A stretch of 64,000 nt of DNA. Origin: Variovorax paradoxus. GTDB taxonomy: Bacteria; Pseudomonadota; Gammaproteobacteria; Burkholderiales; Burkholderiaceae_C. The position numbers and the translations under genes were made by a program. The notes under the pieces are model-generated. The model worked only from the letters and a program-made list of their open reading frames with translations. It was not told the DNA's origin and made no database searches. The stretch lies in assembly GCF_030815855.1 (NCBI RefSeq), contig NZ_JAUSXG010000001.1:496001-560000 (forward strand). The letters run 5' to 3'. Shown here piece by piece: positions 27,485 through 37,201 of this stretch (within the stretch, counting starts at the first letter, position 1; each line of letters begins with the position of its first letter).

Positions 27485-28798
27485 ATGCGTTTTGATTTTT
27501 TCCGGCGCTCCAACGCCGAAGAAACCGCGGCGGCCGGACAGTCGAAAGACTTGACGGCCTTGCGCAATGCAGACGGCTATGTCGCCTACACCCTGCTGCT
27601 GGATGCACAGAAGCGCGTTGCAGGCTACAAGCTCAGCTGGCGCTCGGCAGCCAAGCCCGAAGAGGCGCCCGACGCGATCACGCAGTTCAAGGCCTTGGTG
27701 GCCTGCGTGACCGAGCACCTCAATCCGCCGGACACCCCCTGGCAACTGGGGCGCAGCGAATTGTTCTTCGACGTGAATGCGGAATCGCTGGCACACGGCG
27801 CGCTGCAATCGCTGCCGCCCGAATACACCGTCTTCTGCGTGGAGCTCGCCGATTTTGCGATCGAGGAGCTTCGGCCGGTGCTGCTGTTCCTTCGCGAGCA
27901 GGGGTTCAGCTTCATGCTGCGCGGCGCCACGGCGCTGCCCGAGGACCACGAGCTGCTTGGGATGGTGACCCACTTCGACGTGGGCGGCGGAGACGCCATG
28001 CTCGTCGCGGCGGCCCGGCGCGGCGAGCAGCCCGACCACATGCCCGTTCAGCCGATCGCCACGCGCATGGCCTCGTGGAAAGATTTCGATGCATGCGCCG
28101 CGCGCCGCATCGACGTGTTCGTCGATGCGAGCTGCGGCGCGCCGCCCGCCGCCAACACCGGCAGCCGCACGCTGCAGCCGGAATCGGTGCTGATCATGCG
28201 GCTGCTGCAGATGATCCAGCGCAACGAAGACCTGCGCGAGATCGAAGCCGCCCTCAAGCGCGACGCAGCGCTCACCTACAGGCTGCTGCGGCACATGAAT
28301 TCGCCCGCCGTGGGTGCCGGCGTCGAGATTCATTCGCTGCACCATGCGGTGACGATGCTCGGCTATTCGCCGCTGTTCCGCTGGCTGTCGATGCTGCTGG
28401 CAACGAGCAATCCCACGGGCAGTCCGCCTTTCATGATGAAGAAGGCCATCATGCGCGGCCGCTTCGTCGAGCTGATGGGCGAAATCATGCTGCCGAAGGG
28501 CGAGTCGGACAACCTCTTCGTGGTCGGCATGTTCTCGCTGATCGACCAGCTGCTGGGCATCCCGATGGAAGAGGTGCTGAACAAGGTGCAGCTTTCCGAT
28601 TCGGTCCAGCAAGCCATCCTTGCGCGCCAGGGCGTGTACGGCCCCTTCCTTTCGCTGGCCGAGGCCTGCGAGTCGAACACCGGCGATGCGGCGCGCCTGT
28701 CGGAGTCCCTTCTGCTGAGCGCCGACCAGGTCAACGCCGCACACCTTTCCGCACTGGCCTGGTCGCAGGACGCGGTGCCGGCCGAAGCGGCGCATTGA
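27485..28798 (+). CDS. EAL-like/HDOD domain signalling protein
   Basis: The 437-residue protein has an N-terminal region resembling a degenerate EAL domain (FFDVNAESL, then FCVELADFAIEELRPVLLFL) without the E-A-L catalytic signature, and a C-terminal HDOD domain from about residue 230 (LLQMIQRNEDLREIEAALKR, LTYRLLRHMNSPA, IHSLHHAVTMLGYSPLFRWL). Proteins of this YuxH/CdgJ type do not usually hydrolyse c-di-GMP; some affect motility in other species. It lies 27 nt after cheA and 2 nt before cheR, so it is in the chemotaxis transcript, at a position often held by cheW. Its exact role cannot be read from sequence. Confidence 0.85.
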   Translation: MRFDFFRRSNAEETAAAGQSKDLTALRNADGYVAYTLLLDAQKRVAGYKLSWRSAAKPEEAPDAITQFKALVACVTEHLNPPDTPWQLGRSELFFDVNAESLAHGALQSLPPEYTVFCVELADFAIEELRPVLLFLREQGFSFMLRGATALPEDHELLGMVTHFDVGGGDAMLVAAARRGEQPDHMPVQPIATRMASWKDFDACAARRIDVFVDASCGAPPAANTGSRTLQPESVLIMRLLQMIQRNEDLREIEAALKRDAALTYRLLRHMNSPAVGAGVEIHSLHHAVTMLGYSPLFRWLSMLLATSNPTGSPPFMMKKAIMRGRFVELMGEIMLPKGESDNLFVVGMFSLIDQLLGIPMEEVLNKVQLSDSVQQAILARQGVYGPFLSLAEACESNTGDAARLSESLLLSADQVNAAHLSALAWSQDAVPAEAAH

Positions 28799-28800
28799 GC

Positions 28801-29625
28801 ATGAACGCCTCCGAATTTCTCTTTACCGACGGCGATTTCTCCCGGATCCGCACGCTCATTCATCGCCGCGCCGGCATCGCGCTCGGCGAGCACAAGCGCC
28901 AGATGGTGTACAGCCGGCTTTCGCGCCGCCTGCGCGACCTGGGCATTCCCCAGTTCTCGACCTACCTGGGCCTGCTGGAAGACAGCCGCGACGGCGACGA
29001 GTGGCAGCTGTTCATCAATTCGCTGACGACCAACCTGACCTCGTTCTTCCGCGAAGCGCATCACTTTCCGGTGCTTGCGGACCTGGCGCGCAAATGCACC
29101 CAGCCCATCACCGTCTGGTGTGCGGCCGCATCGACCGGCGAAGAACCCTACTCGATCGCGATCACGCTGATGGAGGCACTCGGCGAGCGAGCGAGCAGCG
29201 CACGGGTGATCGCCACCGACATCGACACCTCGGTGCTGGCCAAGGCCTCGGCCGCCGTGTTCACCGCGGAGCAGGTCAACCGGCTATCTCCCGACCGCCT
29301 GCGGCGCTTTTTCAACAAGGGCACGGGTGCGAACGCGGGCAAGGTGCGGGTGCGCCCCGAGGTGGCCGCCATGGTCAAGTTCTCGCGGCTCAACCTGCTC
29401 GATGCGTCGTGGCCGGTGAAAGAGCCCGTGGATGCGATCTTCTGCCGCAACGTGATGATCTATTTCGACAAGCCCACGCAGAAGAAACTGCTGGACCGCT
29501 TCATCCCGCTGCTGAAGCCGCACGGGCTGCTGTTCGCCGGCCACTCCGAGAACGCCTCGCTGGTCAACCCGGCGTTCAAGACGATGGGACAGACGGTCTA
29601 CACGAAGAGCAAGGCCGCTGCATGA
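28801..29625 (+). CDS. cheR: Chemoreceptor methyltransferase CheR
   Basis: CheR methylates glutamates of chemoreceptors with S-adenosylmethionine. The start at 28801 ([16 protein letters not shown]) gives 274 residues; the frame is open far upstream but only as a shadow of the preceding gene. The N-terminal helical domain contains [17 protein letters not shown]; the Rossmann domain shows [17 protein letters not shown] (SAM binding) and [18 protein letters not shown]. It overlaps cheD by ATGA. Confidence 0.96.
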   Translation: MNASEFLFTDGDFSRIRTLIHRRAGIALGEHKRQMVYSRLSRRLRDLGIPQFSTYLGLLEDSRDGDEWQLFINSLTTNLTSFFREAHHFPVLADLARKCTQPITVWCAAASTGEEPYSIAITLMEALGERASSARVIATDIDTSVLAKASAAVFTAEQVNRLSPDRLRRFFNKGTGANAGKVRVRPEVAAMVKFSRLNLLDASWPVKEPVDAIFCRNVMIYFDKPTQKKLLDRFIPLLKPHGLLFAGHSENASLVNPAFKTMGQTVYTKSKAAA

Positions 29626-30263
29626 GCCCGAACCTGCTTCGCGAGCGGGGTTTCCAGCCGGCGGCCGTGCCGGGCTCGGTGGCCAGCCACCACTACTTCG
29701 ACCGCGACTTCGACTGCACCGCGGTCAAGCTGCTGCCCGCCGAGTACTACGTGACCGACGCCGGCATCCTGCTGACCACGGTGCTGGGCTCCTGCGTGGC
29801 GGCCTGCATCACCGACATGGAAGCCGGCGTGGCGGGCATGAATCATTTCATGCTCCCGGACGATGCCGAGGCGGATGCATGCGACCAGGTCGAGTCGATG
29901 CGCTACGGCGCCTACGCCATGGACGTGCTGATTGCCGAGCTGCTGCGCGCGGGGGGAAGGCGCGAACGTCTGCGGGCCAAGGTCTTCGGCGGCGCCGCGG
30001 TGCTGGCCAACATGACCATGCTCAACATCGGCGGGCGCAACGCCGATTTCGTGCTGCGCTACCTCGAGAAACAGCGCGTCACCGTCGCCGCGCAGGACTT
30101 GCGCGGCCTGCACGCGCGCCGCGTGTGCCTGCTGCCTGCCGCCGGCAAGGCGGTGGTGCGCAAGCTGCGCGCGCAAGCCGATATCCAGGCGGTCCAGCAC
30201 GACGAAGGCGAGCTGCTGCGCAAATGGTCTGCCACGTATGGCAAGGGGAGTTGGGTCGCATGA
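29622..30263 (+). CDS. cheD: Chemoreceptor glutamine deamidase CheD
   Basis: CheD converts specific receptor glutamines to glutamate. The start at 29622 gives 213 residues and an ATGA overlap with cheR. The catalytic cysteine and histidine are visible in [13 protein letters not shown] and AGMNHFMLP, followed by the [12 protein letters not shown] region. CheC, the usual regulator in Bacillus, is absent here. It overlaps cheB by 4 nt. Confidence 0.94.
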   Translation: MSPNLLRERGFQPAAVPGSVASHHYFDRDFDCTAVKLLPAEYYVTDAGILLTTVLGSCVAACITDMEAGVAGMNHFMLPDDAEADACDQVESMRYGAYAMDVLIAELLRAGGRRERLRAKVFGGAAVLANMTMLNIGGRNADFVLRYLEKQRVTVAAQDLRGLHARRVCLLPAAGKAVVRKLRAQADIQAVQHDEGELLRKWSATYGKGSWVA

Positions 30264-31339
30264 AGAAGATCAAGGTACTTTGCGTCGACGATTCGGCGCT
30301 GATTCGCAGCGTGATGACGGAGATCATCAACAGCCAGGCCGACATGACGGTGGTCGGCACCGCGGCGGATCCGCTTCAGGCGCGCGACCTCATCAAGGTG
30401 ACGAACCCGGATGTGCTCACGCTCGACGTCGAGATGCCGCGCATGGACGGGCTGGAGTTTCTCGAGAAGCTCATGCGCCTGCGCCCCATGCCCGTCGTCA
30501 TGGTCTCGTCGCTGACCGAGCGCGGCTCGGAAATCGCGCTGCGCGCGCTGGAACTGGGCGCGATCGACTTCGTGACCAAGCCGCGGCTGGGCGTGCGCGA
30601 CGGCCTCATGCAGTACACCGAAATCATCGCGGGCAAGATCCGCACGGCCGCCGCGGCCCGGTTGCTGCCGAGCCGGCACGCCGCGTCGGCGAAGGGTGCG
30701 CCGGACAGCCCGCAGGAACCGATGCTGCGCAGCCCGCTGCTGAGCACCGAGAAGCTCATCATCATCGGCGCTTCCACGGGCGGAACGGAAGCCATCCGCG
30801 AGGTGCTGCTGCCGCTGCCGCCGGACGCGCCGGCCGTGCTCATTGCGCAGCACATGCCGGCCGGCTTCACGCGGTCCTTCGCGCAGCGCCTGAACGGCCT
30901 GTGCCGCATCACGGTGAAGGAGGCCGAGCATGGCGAGCGCGTGCTGCCGGGCTATGCCTACATCGCGCCGGGCGGCTTTCATCTTTCGCTCAGCCGCAGC
31001 GGCGCCAACTACGTGGCCCAGCTGAACGAGGAGCCGCCGGTGAACCGCCATCGTCCGTCCATCGACGTGCTCTTCGACTCGGCTGCGCGGCATGCCGGCA
31101 AGAACGCGATCGGAATGATCCTGACGGGCATGGGCAAGGACGGCGCCGAAGGGCTGCTGCGCATGAAGCAGGCCGGCGCCTACACCTTCGCCCAGGACGA
31201 GGCCAGCTGCGTGGTCTTCGGCATGCCGCGGGAAGCCATTGCATTGGGTGCCGTTGACGACGTGGCGCCGGTAGGAGAGATGGGGCGCCGCGTGCTGGCC
31301 CATCTGCGCACCTTCGGCGAACGTGCGAACCGGGTTTGA
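30260..31339 (+). CDS. cheB: Chemotaxis methylesterase/response regulator CheB
   Basis: CheB demethylates receptors when phosphorylated by CheA. The 359-residue protein has a receiver domain with phosphoacceptor Asp56 ([17 protein letters not shown]), a variable linker, and a methylesterase domain with the catalytic triad Ser172 ([12 protein letters not shown]), His198 ([11 protein letters not shown]) and Asp294 ([13 protein letters not shown]). The start at 30260 overlaps the cheD stop. Confidence 0.97.
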   Translation: MKKIKVLCVDDSALIRSVMTEIINSQADMTVVGTAADPLQARDLIKVTNPDVLTLDVEMPRMDGLEFLEKLMRLRPMPVVMVSSLTERGSEIALRALELGAIDFVTKPRLGVRDGLMQYTEIIAGKIRTAAAARLLPSRHAASAKGAPDSPQEPMLRSPLLSTEKLIIIGASTGGTEAIREVLLPLPPDAPAVLIAQHMPAGFTRSFAQRLNGLCRITVKEAEHGERVLPGYAYIAPGGFHLSLSRSGANYVAQLNEEPPVNRHRPSIDVLFDSAARHAGKNAIGMILTGMGKDGAEGLLRMKQAGAYTFAQDEASCVVFGMPREAIALGAVDDVAPVGEMGRRVLAHLRTFGERANRV

Positions 31340-31366
31340 AAACGAACTGTTGGAGTTGGAAAAATC

Positions 31367-31765
31367 GTGATCGATAAGAGCATCAAAATTTTGGTTGTGG
31401 ACGACTTCCCGACCATGCGGCGCATCGTGCGCAACCTGTTGAAGGAACTCGAGTTCCTCAACGTCGACGAGGCGGAAGACGGCGCGGCCGGCCTTGAGAA
31501 GCTGCGCGGCGGCAACTTCGGCTTCGTGGTTTCGGACTGGAACATGCCCAACATGGACGGCCTGACCATGCTGCAGACCATTCGCGCCGACCCCGAGCTC
31601 GGCAAGCTGCCGGTGCTCATGGTCACGGCCGAGGCCAAGAAGGAAAACATCATCGCGGCCGCGCAGGCCGGCGCCAACGGCTATGTGGTCAAGCCCTTCA
31701 CGGCGGCCACGCTCGAAGAGAAGATCAACAAGATCTTCGAGAAGCTCCAGAAAGAGGCGGCCTGA
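31367..31765 (+). CDS. cheY: Chemotaxis response regulator CheY
   Basis: CheY carries the signal from CheA to FliM. The 132-residue single receiver domain has acidic pocket Asp12/Asp13, phosphoacceptor Asp57 ([13 protein letters not shown]), Thr87 and Lys109 (GYVVKPF), all conserved. It starts at a GTG with GGAG upstream. It is followed at once by cheZ. Confidence 0.97.
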   Translation: MIDKSIKILVVDDFPTMRRIVRNLLKELEFLNVDEAEDGAAGLEKLRGGNFGFVVSDWNMPNMDGLTMLQTIRADPELGKLPVLMVTAEAKKENIIAAAQAGANGYVVKPFTAATLEEKINKIFEKLQKEAA

Positions 31766-31766
31766 A

Positions 31767-32435
31767 ATGACACACGCTGCGCTCGAACCCGCGGAGCATG
31801 GGAATACAGCCGAAGAGTTGCTCGGGCGCATCGGGCAACTGACCCGGCAACTGCGCGAAGGCCTGCGCGAGCTGGGGCTCGACAAGCAGGTGGCCAAGGC
31901 GGCGCAGGCTATTCCCGATGCGCGCGACCGCCTAGGCTACATCGCCTCGATGACCGAACGGGCGGCGCACCGCGCCCTCAACGCCATCGACCTCGCGCAG
32001 CCCTTGCAGGAAGACCTCGCCACGCATGCCAAGGGGCTGAGCCGGCGCTGGGACGAATGGTTCGCGAACCCGGTCGAACTCGACCATGCGCGCCAACTGG
32101 TCATGGACACGCGCGGCTACCTGCAGGATGTGCCGCAGAAGGCCGGCGCGATCAACACGCAGCTGATCGAGATCCTGATGGCGCAGGACTTCCAGGACCT
32201 GACCGGCCAGGTCATCAAGAAGATGATGGAAGTGGTCAACGACGTGGAGACGCAGTTGCTCCAGGTGCTGATCGACAATTCGCACCTCGAAAAGCATCTT
32301 GAGAAGAGTCTCGAGAAGCGCCAGGAAACGGAAGCCAGCAGTTTGCAGAACGGCCCGCAGGTGGTTGCGGGCAATCCCGATGCTGTAACGGGCCAGGCCC
32401 AGGTCGATGACCTGCTGGAGAGCCTGGGGTTCTAG
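31767..32435 (+). CDS. cheZ: CheY-P phosphatase CheZ
   Basis: CheZ dephosphorylates CheY-P. The start at 31767 lies 1 nt after the cheY stop and gives 222 residues. The catalytic segment AQDFQDLTGQVIKKMM contains Asp144 and Gln148, equivalent to E. coli Asp143 and Gln147. The extreme C-terminal peptide QVDDLLESLGF is the CheY-tethering helix. It is the last + strand gene of the chemotaxis unit and converges on the CsgG-family gene with a 15-nt gap. Confidence 0.96.
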   Translation: MTHAALEPAEHGNTAEELLGRIGQLTRQLREGLRELGLDKQVAKAAQAIPDARDRLGYIASMTERAAHRALNAIDLAQPLQEDLATHAKGLSRRWDEWFANPVELDHARQLVMDTRGYLQDVPQKAGAINTQLIEILMAQDFQDLTGQVIKKMMEVVNDVETQLLQVLIDNSHLEKHLEKSLEKRQETEASSLQNGPQVVAGNPDAVTGQAQVDDLLESLGF

Positions 32436-32450
32436 GTCCGGGGGGCGGGC

Positions 32451-33446
32451 CTACTTTCCTCTGCGATTTGACGCAGAAGGCGCCGAAGTCGACGAAGGCG
32501 CCGCCCCGCCATCCACGCCCAGGCGCCCACCGCCGCCGAGGCCCTGGCCGCGTACCGTCTGCGCCTTGTAGCTGCGCAGCGACCTGACCATCTGATTGAA
32601 GGAGTCCATGAACGCAGCGGCAATCACCTTGCCCTGTGGCGTGCGCGTGTAGCCACCGATGCCGCCGGCGGCGGAGAGGCCGCTCAGATTGGCAAAGCCC
32701 GCAAAGTCGGTCTTGGACGCACTGCCTTCGGCCGCCGCCACCTGCACGCCCGAGCGGTTGTCGATAAGGGTCAACAGTGCGCTGGCTTCCTTTGTCTGCA
32801 AGCTTGCGCCCAGTTTGGCAATGGCGAGGCCTCGTCCTCCACCCACCAACCCACCCAGCGCACCGCCGAGACCGCCGGCATCGCTGTTGCTGAACACGAT
32901 CTCGGGCGACAGGCCGTAGTCGGAGGCCACCATCTGGCCGCGTCCGAAATTGCTGCCACCGCGCATTTCGCCCGACTGCTGCAGCGCGCGCTCGCGCGTC
33001 ATGGCGTTCATGCCGGCCGCACCGCGCTCGACCACCACGAAGCAGTTCGATTGCTGCACCAGGAGGCGCAGCAGGTTGGCCGTGGGTGGCAGGCGGTATT
33101 CGCCGGTGAGCACGGTGTACCAGCCCGCATTGACGTTCTCGACCAGCGAGACGGTGCCGAGCGGCGAGTCGCAGCGCTCGAGGGCGCTGCTTTCGCCGGA
33201 GGCGGCCGAGCCGGCCGCGCTGCCGGTGGCCACCGTCTTGGCGGATGGGCTGCCCATCTGCATGTCGAGAGCGGGCATGTTCTGGCAGCCTGCCAGAACC
33301 ATGAGCCCGGCCACCGCCGTGACTGTCGCAAATCTTGCGCATCGGCCCCGCTTGTCGAGCTTGGGGTCTGCGGGCCTCGGTTGCTGCAGCAGCGAATTCT
33401 GCGAGTTTGAAAACGGCAGGTGCGCCGTATCCATGGGTTTTTTCAT
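32451..33446 (-). CDS. CsgG-family lipoprotein
   Basis: The 331-residue product is a predicted lipoprotein with lipobox VLAGC after a short signal. Its body resembles the CsgG/HfaB family (LLRLLVQQSNCFVVVERG, ASDYGLSPEIVFSNSD, ALLTLIDNRSGVQVAAAEGS). CsgG itself forms an outer-membrane curli export pore, but no csgA/B/E/F is in the window. The start at 33446 (MKKPMDTAHL) is chosen for its AGGTGAAAG site; it leaves an unusually long 50-residue pre-lipobox segment, and a later start is possible. C-terminus is Gly/Ser rich. The specific role is unknown. Confidence 0.75.
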   Translation of the reverse strand: MKKPMDTAHLPFSNSQNSLLQQPRPADPKLDKRGRCARFATVTAVAGLMVLAGCQNMPALDMQMGSPSAKTVATGSAAGSAASGESSALERCDSPLGTVSLVENVNAGWYTVLTGEYRLPPTANLLRLLVQQSNCFVVVERGAAGMNAMTRERALQQSGEMRGGSNFGRGQMVASDYGLSPEIVFSNSDAGGLGGALGGLVGGGRGLAIAKLGASLQTKEASALLTLIDNRSGVQVAAAEGSASKTDFAGFANLSGLSAAGGIGGYTRTPQGKVIAAAFMDSFNQMVRSLRSYKAQTVRGQGLGGGGRLGVDGGAAPSSTSAPSASNRRGK

Positions 33447-33547
33447 GTGTGCTTTCACCTGTTCATCGGCAAAACGCCGAGATCCATGTGCAGACGACGA
33501 AGGTCCGCAGGCGTGTATTTCAGCCATGGTTGCAGCGGTTTCGACGG

Positions 33548-34397
33548 CTACTTCGGCGTGTAGGTCATCTTGATCCGCTCTGTTGTGAACTCGGGCCGGG
33601 AGTCTTCAGGACGGGTATGGATCTTGAGCAACTGACCCCGGTACGGTCCCTCGGCGGCGACCCATGTGGTGAAGATCGTGACGAAGGCTGCTGCGCCCGT
33701 ACCTGTTGTTTGCTTGTTCGTGAACTTGCAAGCATCGAAGGCGCCCATTGCCGTTTGCAAGGCTTCCCGGCCGACGTAGGTCAAGTCCCGCGATACCGGG
33801 TACTCGCTCTCGATTTTTGACCCGTCCACCGTGCTGGCGGCAACAGTCTTGATCTTGTAGCTGCCGCTTGCCACTTGCCCCGGCTGCATGTCCACGGGGC
33901 CGGCCACGGGTGGATCGAACGTCACCGTGATGATCTGGGTCGCGACTTGTGCAATCGACCCGTACGAGATCACGTCGCCATTGACCAGGTCGTGGTAATT
34001 TTTCGGCGGCGGGCGATGGGTTGCCGGCGGTATCGTGGGGTTGGACCTTGACGGTCACAGGCGTGGCGCCAGCGAACGACTTGCGTTCGCCAACTGTTTC
34101 GACGGTGTGGTTCACCGTGGGAGATTGCCCGGAAATCGTCGTTCGTTCTTCGTAATCCCGCACGGTCCCGGCATGGAAATCCGCTTCGTTCGTACAGGGG
34201 GCCGAGCTGGTTGCCGATGCCGGCGCAGGCGCTGGCGCCGGTGGCGGCGAAGGGAGCGGTGCGGGCGCCGGAGCAGACGGGAAGGGCAGGATCGGAGATC
34301 CGCCGCCACCGTTGCCCCCGCCTCCTCCCCCGCATGCCGCCAATGTCGCCGTGATGGCGACCGCCATCGCTCCGATGGCCCACGGATTTCTCTGCAT
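33548..34397 (-). pseudogene. Glycine/proline-rich lipoprotein, frameshifted
   Basis: The first part (from ATG 34397, AGGGAGGT site) encodes a lipoprotein signal ending LAACGGGG, a Gly run, a Pro/Ala repeat tract and a domain up to about residue 130. The rest is in another frame (to 33548) and encodes a sensible domain containing SGSYKIKTVAASTVDG and TGTGAAAFVTIFTTWVAAEG, ending IKMTYTPK. The frames join near the five-T run at 33999-34003 (five A on the coding strand); removing one A would restore a single frame of about 280 residues. This may be a real pseudogene, a sequencing error, or, less likely, slippage. I do not recognise the family. Confidence 0.65.
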
Positions 34398-34418
34398 ACG
34401 ACCTCCCTGTTGTTTGTC

Positions 34419-34438
34419 AAAAAGGCCGGGATCCGGCC
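34419..34438 (-). terminator. Intrinsic terminator after the hybrid kinase gene
   Basis: On the minus strand GGCCGG-ATC-CCGGCC is followed by TTTTT (A-run at 34419-34423 on the given strand). It lies 46 nt after the histidine-kinase stop and 21 nt before the lipoprotein start, so the kinase and lipoprotein genes probably belong to separate transcripts. Confidence 0.7.
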
Positions 34439-34484
34439 CGATGCAAATTTAGGAGAAGGCAGGGACGACCTCTAGTGTCTAAAG

Positions 34485-36305
34485 TCACCTGTTGCGCTCA
34501 TGCAAACGCTGGGAGTCTGCAGACGCGAGCTCAGCCATGGTTTGCAGGAGCGTCGCCGCGCTCACAGGCTTGAACAGCACAGGTACGCCCGAGGCGCGCA
34601 CATGCTGCAGCCGCTCGGGCGCGGTTTCGCCCGTGATCAGAAGCAGCGATGCATCCGGCTGAAAGCATTCGCGCAGGCGCAGGCCGACGTCGAGCCCGTC
34701 GACCCCTTCGGCCAACCGGTAGTCGCACAGCAGCAGTGCGAACGGCTTCGCCTGTGCATCGGGATGCGTCAACACCTCGACTGCGGCGGCTTCGTCGGCT
34801 ACGGCCACGATATCGAGGGAATAGGCATGCAGCAGCACCGTCATGGCTTGCCGGATCTCGGACTCGTCGTCGATCAGCAAGATGCGGCCGCGCAAATCAG
34901 GCACCGCGAAGCGATGGCGCACGGGCGATTCGAGATCGCGGAGCAAGAGATCCGTGGGCGAGTCCGGTGATGCCTCGGCCATCGGCACCCGCAGGCGAAA
35001 GCGTGTGCCGCGGCCTGGGCGCGAGCGCACTTGCACCGGATGGTCGAGCAGCTGGGACAGGCGCTGCACGATCGACAACCCGATGCCCAGGCCTCGGGAG
35101 CGATCGCGCCCCGGATTGCCGATTTGATAGAACTCCTCGAAGATGCGGTCCAGCTGCCCGGGCGGAACACCGATGCCGGTGTCCCGCACCTCGATCCAGA
35201 CAAGATTTCCACGCGGAAGTGCCGTGACGGTCACGCCGCCGTGTCGCGTGTATTTCAACGCGTTGTCGACAAGATTGGAGAGCATGCGATACAGAAGTTG
35301 CGGGTCGCTGCGCACCCACAGTCCGCTGGCGCGAATGCGCAACTGCAAATTCTTCTGGTCTGCCTGCGCCGAGAAGGTGTGATTGAGCGGACGAAACAGC
35401 GCGTCGAGTTCCAGGTCACATGGCTCGGGCACCACCACTCCCGCATCGAGACGGGAAACATCGAGCATGGTGTTCAGCGACGCACCCAGGGTGTCGACCG
35501 CCCGCATCAGGCGCTCGGCGTTTTCCCCTTCGGGGCGGTTGTGCAGGGCATTCTCCAGGGCTGCGCCGAACAATGCGATGGCGTGCATCGGTTGACGCAG
35601 GTCATGGCTGGCGGTGGCCAGGAAGCGGGTCTTCTCGGCACTGGCACGTTCGGTTGCGGCGATTTGCTCGCTCAGGCGAGCGGCCAGGGCCTCGTTCTCG
35701 AAACGCAGGATCAGCGATTCGGTCAACCGCCTGTTTTCTTGCAAGCCGGCGCGAAGGGTGAGTACCAGGTTGGCAATTCCGAATGCGGCGAGGAACCAGT
35801 TCAGAGCGCTGCCGTGCCAGAGCAGGGCCGCGATAAGGCCTGTCATCATGGGGATGCCATATCCGAACATGGCCGGCTTCAGAGGCCATCGCGCCTGCAC
35901 CGCGCGTGTCCAGCTGCCGATGATCACCACCGTGAACACGGTGGTCATGACCAGATCCGTCGTCGACACAAAGAGCAAGGGCGCCGGAGCCGTCGCAACA
36001 CTGACCATCGTGACCAGACGAGCGTACTTGCGCGCCCAATAGGGGCTGTCGGATATCGGCGTGCCAGGGGTCCAGCGCGGCGTCAGCAACGCGTACAGGT
36101 CTACCGCCGCAAGAACGAGCAGCCAGTACAGCAGCCATTGATGGTTGAGGCGCGAGTAGCTGAAGACGGCCAGCGCGGCTGCAAAACCGAAATGGGCCAG
36201 AACCGCCGTGCTGTGGCCGGCGTAGACCGAAGCCACGTGCTCGCGCAGTATGCGCAGGCCGAGCGCGGCGTCGACAGCCAGGTGTTGCGACACGATCTTG
36301 CTCAT
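34485..36305 (-). CDS. Hybrid sensor histidine kinase with C-terminal receiver
   Basis: The 606-residue protein has an N-terminal membrane region with about six hydrophobic segments (residues 35-185) and no obvious periplasmic sensor. A coiled linker leads to the HisKA box with His234 (TASHDLRQPMHAI), then the ATPase (NLVDNALKYTRHGG, VRDTGIGVPP, GLGIGLSIVQRL) and a C-terminal receiver with LLLCDYRLAEGVDGLDV. A strong GGGGAGG site precedes the ATG. It lies 61 nt after the LuxR-type regulator on the same strand and is its likely partner. The signal sensed is unknown. Confidence 0.88.
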   Translation of the reverse strand: MSKIVSQHLAVDAALGLRILREHVASVYAGHSTAVLAHFGFAAALAVFSYSRLNHQWLLYWLLVLAAVDLYALLTPRWTPGTPISDSPYWARKYARLVTMVSVATAPAPLLFVSTTDLVMTTVFTVVIIGSWTRAVQARWPLKPAMFGYGIPMMTGLIAALLWHGSALNWFLAAFGIANLVLTLRAGLQENRRLTESLILRFENEALAARLSEQIAATERASAEKTRFLATASHDLRQPMHAIALFGAALENALHNRPEGENAERLMRAVDTLGASLNTMLDVSRLDAGVVVPEPCDLELDALFRPLNHTFSAQADQKNLQLRIRASGLWVRSDPQLLYRMLSNLVDNALKYTRHGGVTVTALPRGNLVWIEVRDTGIGVPPGQLDRIFEEFYQIGNPGRDRSRGLGIGLSIVQRLSQLLDHPVQVRSRPGRGTRFRLRVPMAEASPDSPTDLLLRDLESPVRHRFAVPDLRGRILLIDDESEIRQAMTVLLHAYSLDIVAVADEAAAVEVLTHPDAQAKPFALLLCDYRLAEGVDGLDVGLRLRECFQPDASLLLITGETAPERLQHVRASGVPVLFKPVSAATLLQTMAELASADSQRLHERNR

Positions 36306-36366
36306 CGAATTGCCTCCCCGCAGGAGTTGTCTCCTGGATATTCGTATTTCGCCTGCGTAGCCGGGC

Positions 36367-37095
36367 TTATCGCAAGCTACTGATCAATTGCGCGCGCGAG
36401 CGGACACCGAACAGCAAGAGAATCGTCGACACGTAGTTCTTCACCGTGCCTTCGGCAAGCGCTGCCGCCTCGGCGATCTCCTTGTTGGTCTTGCCTTCCA
36501 GCACCCACTGAAGCACCTGTACCTGCCGCGGCGCAAGCGCCTGCCAGGCGCGGCGGTGGGCGGGTTTCTCGGGGGAGGTGAATGCGGTTGAAAGGTGAGG
36601 CAAACCATCGACCGCGTCGCTCCCGAGCAATCCGCAGGCCCGGATGAAGCTCACCACTTCCTTGAGGTTTGTCGACTTGGGAATGAAGGCTCTGGCACCC
36701 AAGGCCAGCGCGCCCTGCGCAATCGTGCTCTGAGCGAGCGAGGTGCCGGAACCGGAAAGAACCACGATGCGGGCCGCGGGGTAACGGGCATGAAATTCCA
36801 CCAGACCGCTCAGGCCCTGGGTGTCGGGCAAGGCCAGGTCCAGCAGCACCAAGTCGACGGCACCCTGGGCTCTTTCATACAAGTCCATGGCCTCGGCGAG
36901 ACTGCCGGCCTCCAAGACCTTGACCTCCGCCGCCTCGCCCGACGGAGAACACTGGGCCTGCAGCAGTGCCCGTACGCCCAGGCGTATCAGCTCATGATCG
37001 TCCACGACCAGAATGGCGCGTGGTCGCTGTACGTGCGCAGGAGCGCAGTGTTTTGGCGGGGAATGCTTCGACGCGTCGGGATTCACGCAGCGCAA
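36367..37095 (-). CDS. LuxR/NarL-type response regulator
   Basis: A 242-residue protein with an N-terminal receiver (AILVVDDHELIRLG, phosphoacceptor about Asp86 in VLLDLALPDTQG, Lys in AFIPKSTN) and a C-terminal LuxR helix-turn-helix (LAPRQVQVLQWVLEGKTNKE, GTVKNYVSTILLLFGVRSR). No ATG occurs before the receiver: the longest frame starts at a TTG (37095), a GTG at 37086 is the alternative, and neither has a clear ribosome-binding site. It is between fliA and the hybrid kinase on the same strand; role unknown. Confidence 0.85.
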   Translation of the reverse strand: MRCVNPDASKHSPPKHCAPAHVQRPRAILVVDDHELIRLGVRALLQAQCSPSGEAAEVKVLEAGSLAEAMDLYERAQGAVDLVLLDLALPDTQGLSGLVEFHARYPAARIVVLSGSGTSLAQSTIAQGALALGARAFIPKSTNLKEVVSFIRACGLLGSDAVDGLPHLSTAFTSPEKPAHRRAWQALAPRQVQVLQWVLEGKTNKEIAEAAALAEGTVKNYVSTILLLFGVRSRAQLISSLR

Positions 37096-37201
37096 TTTAA
37101 CGGTTTCGCGCAGAAAGGTAAGTGACGAAGGTCATTTTGTTCGTTAGCTCTTCGCCCATGAACAGAGAGGAGAGAAGAGAGGGGGCGAGACGCGCCTGAT
37201 C

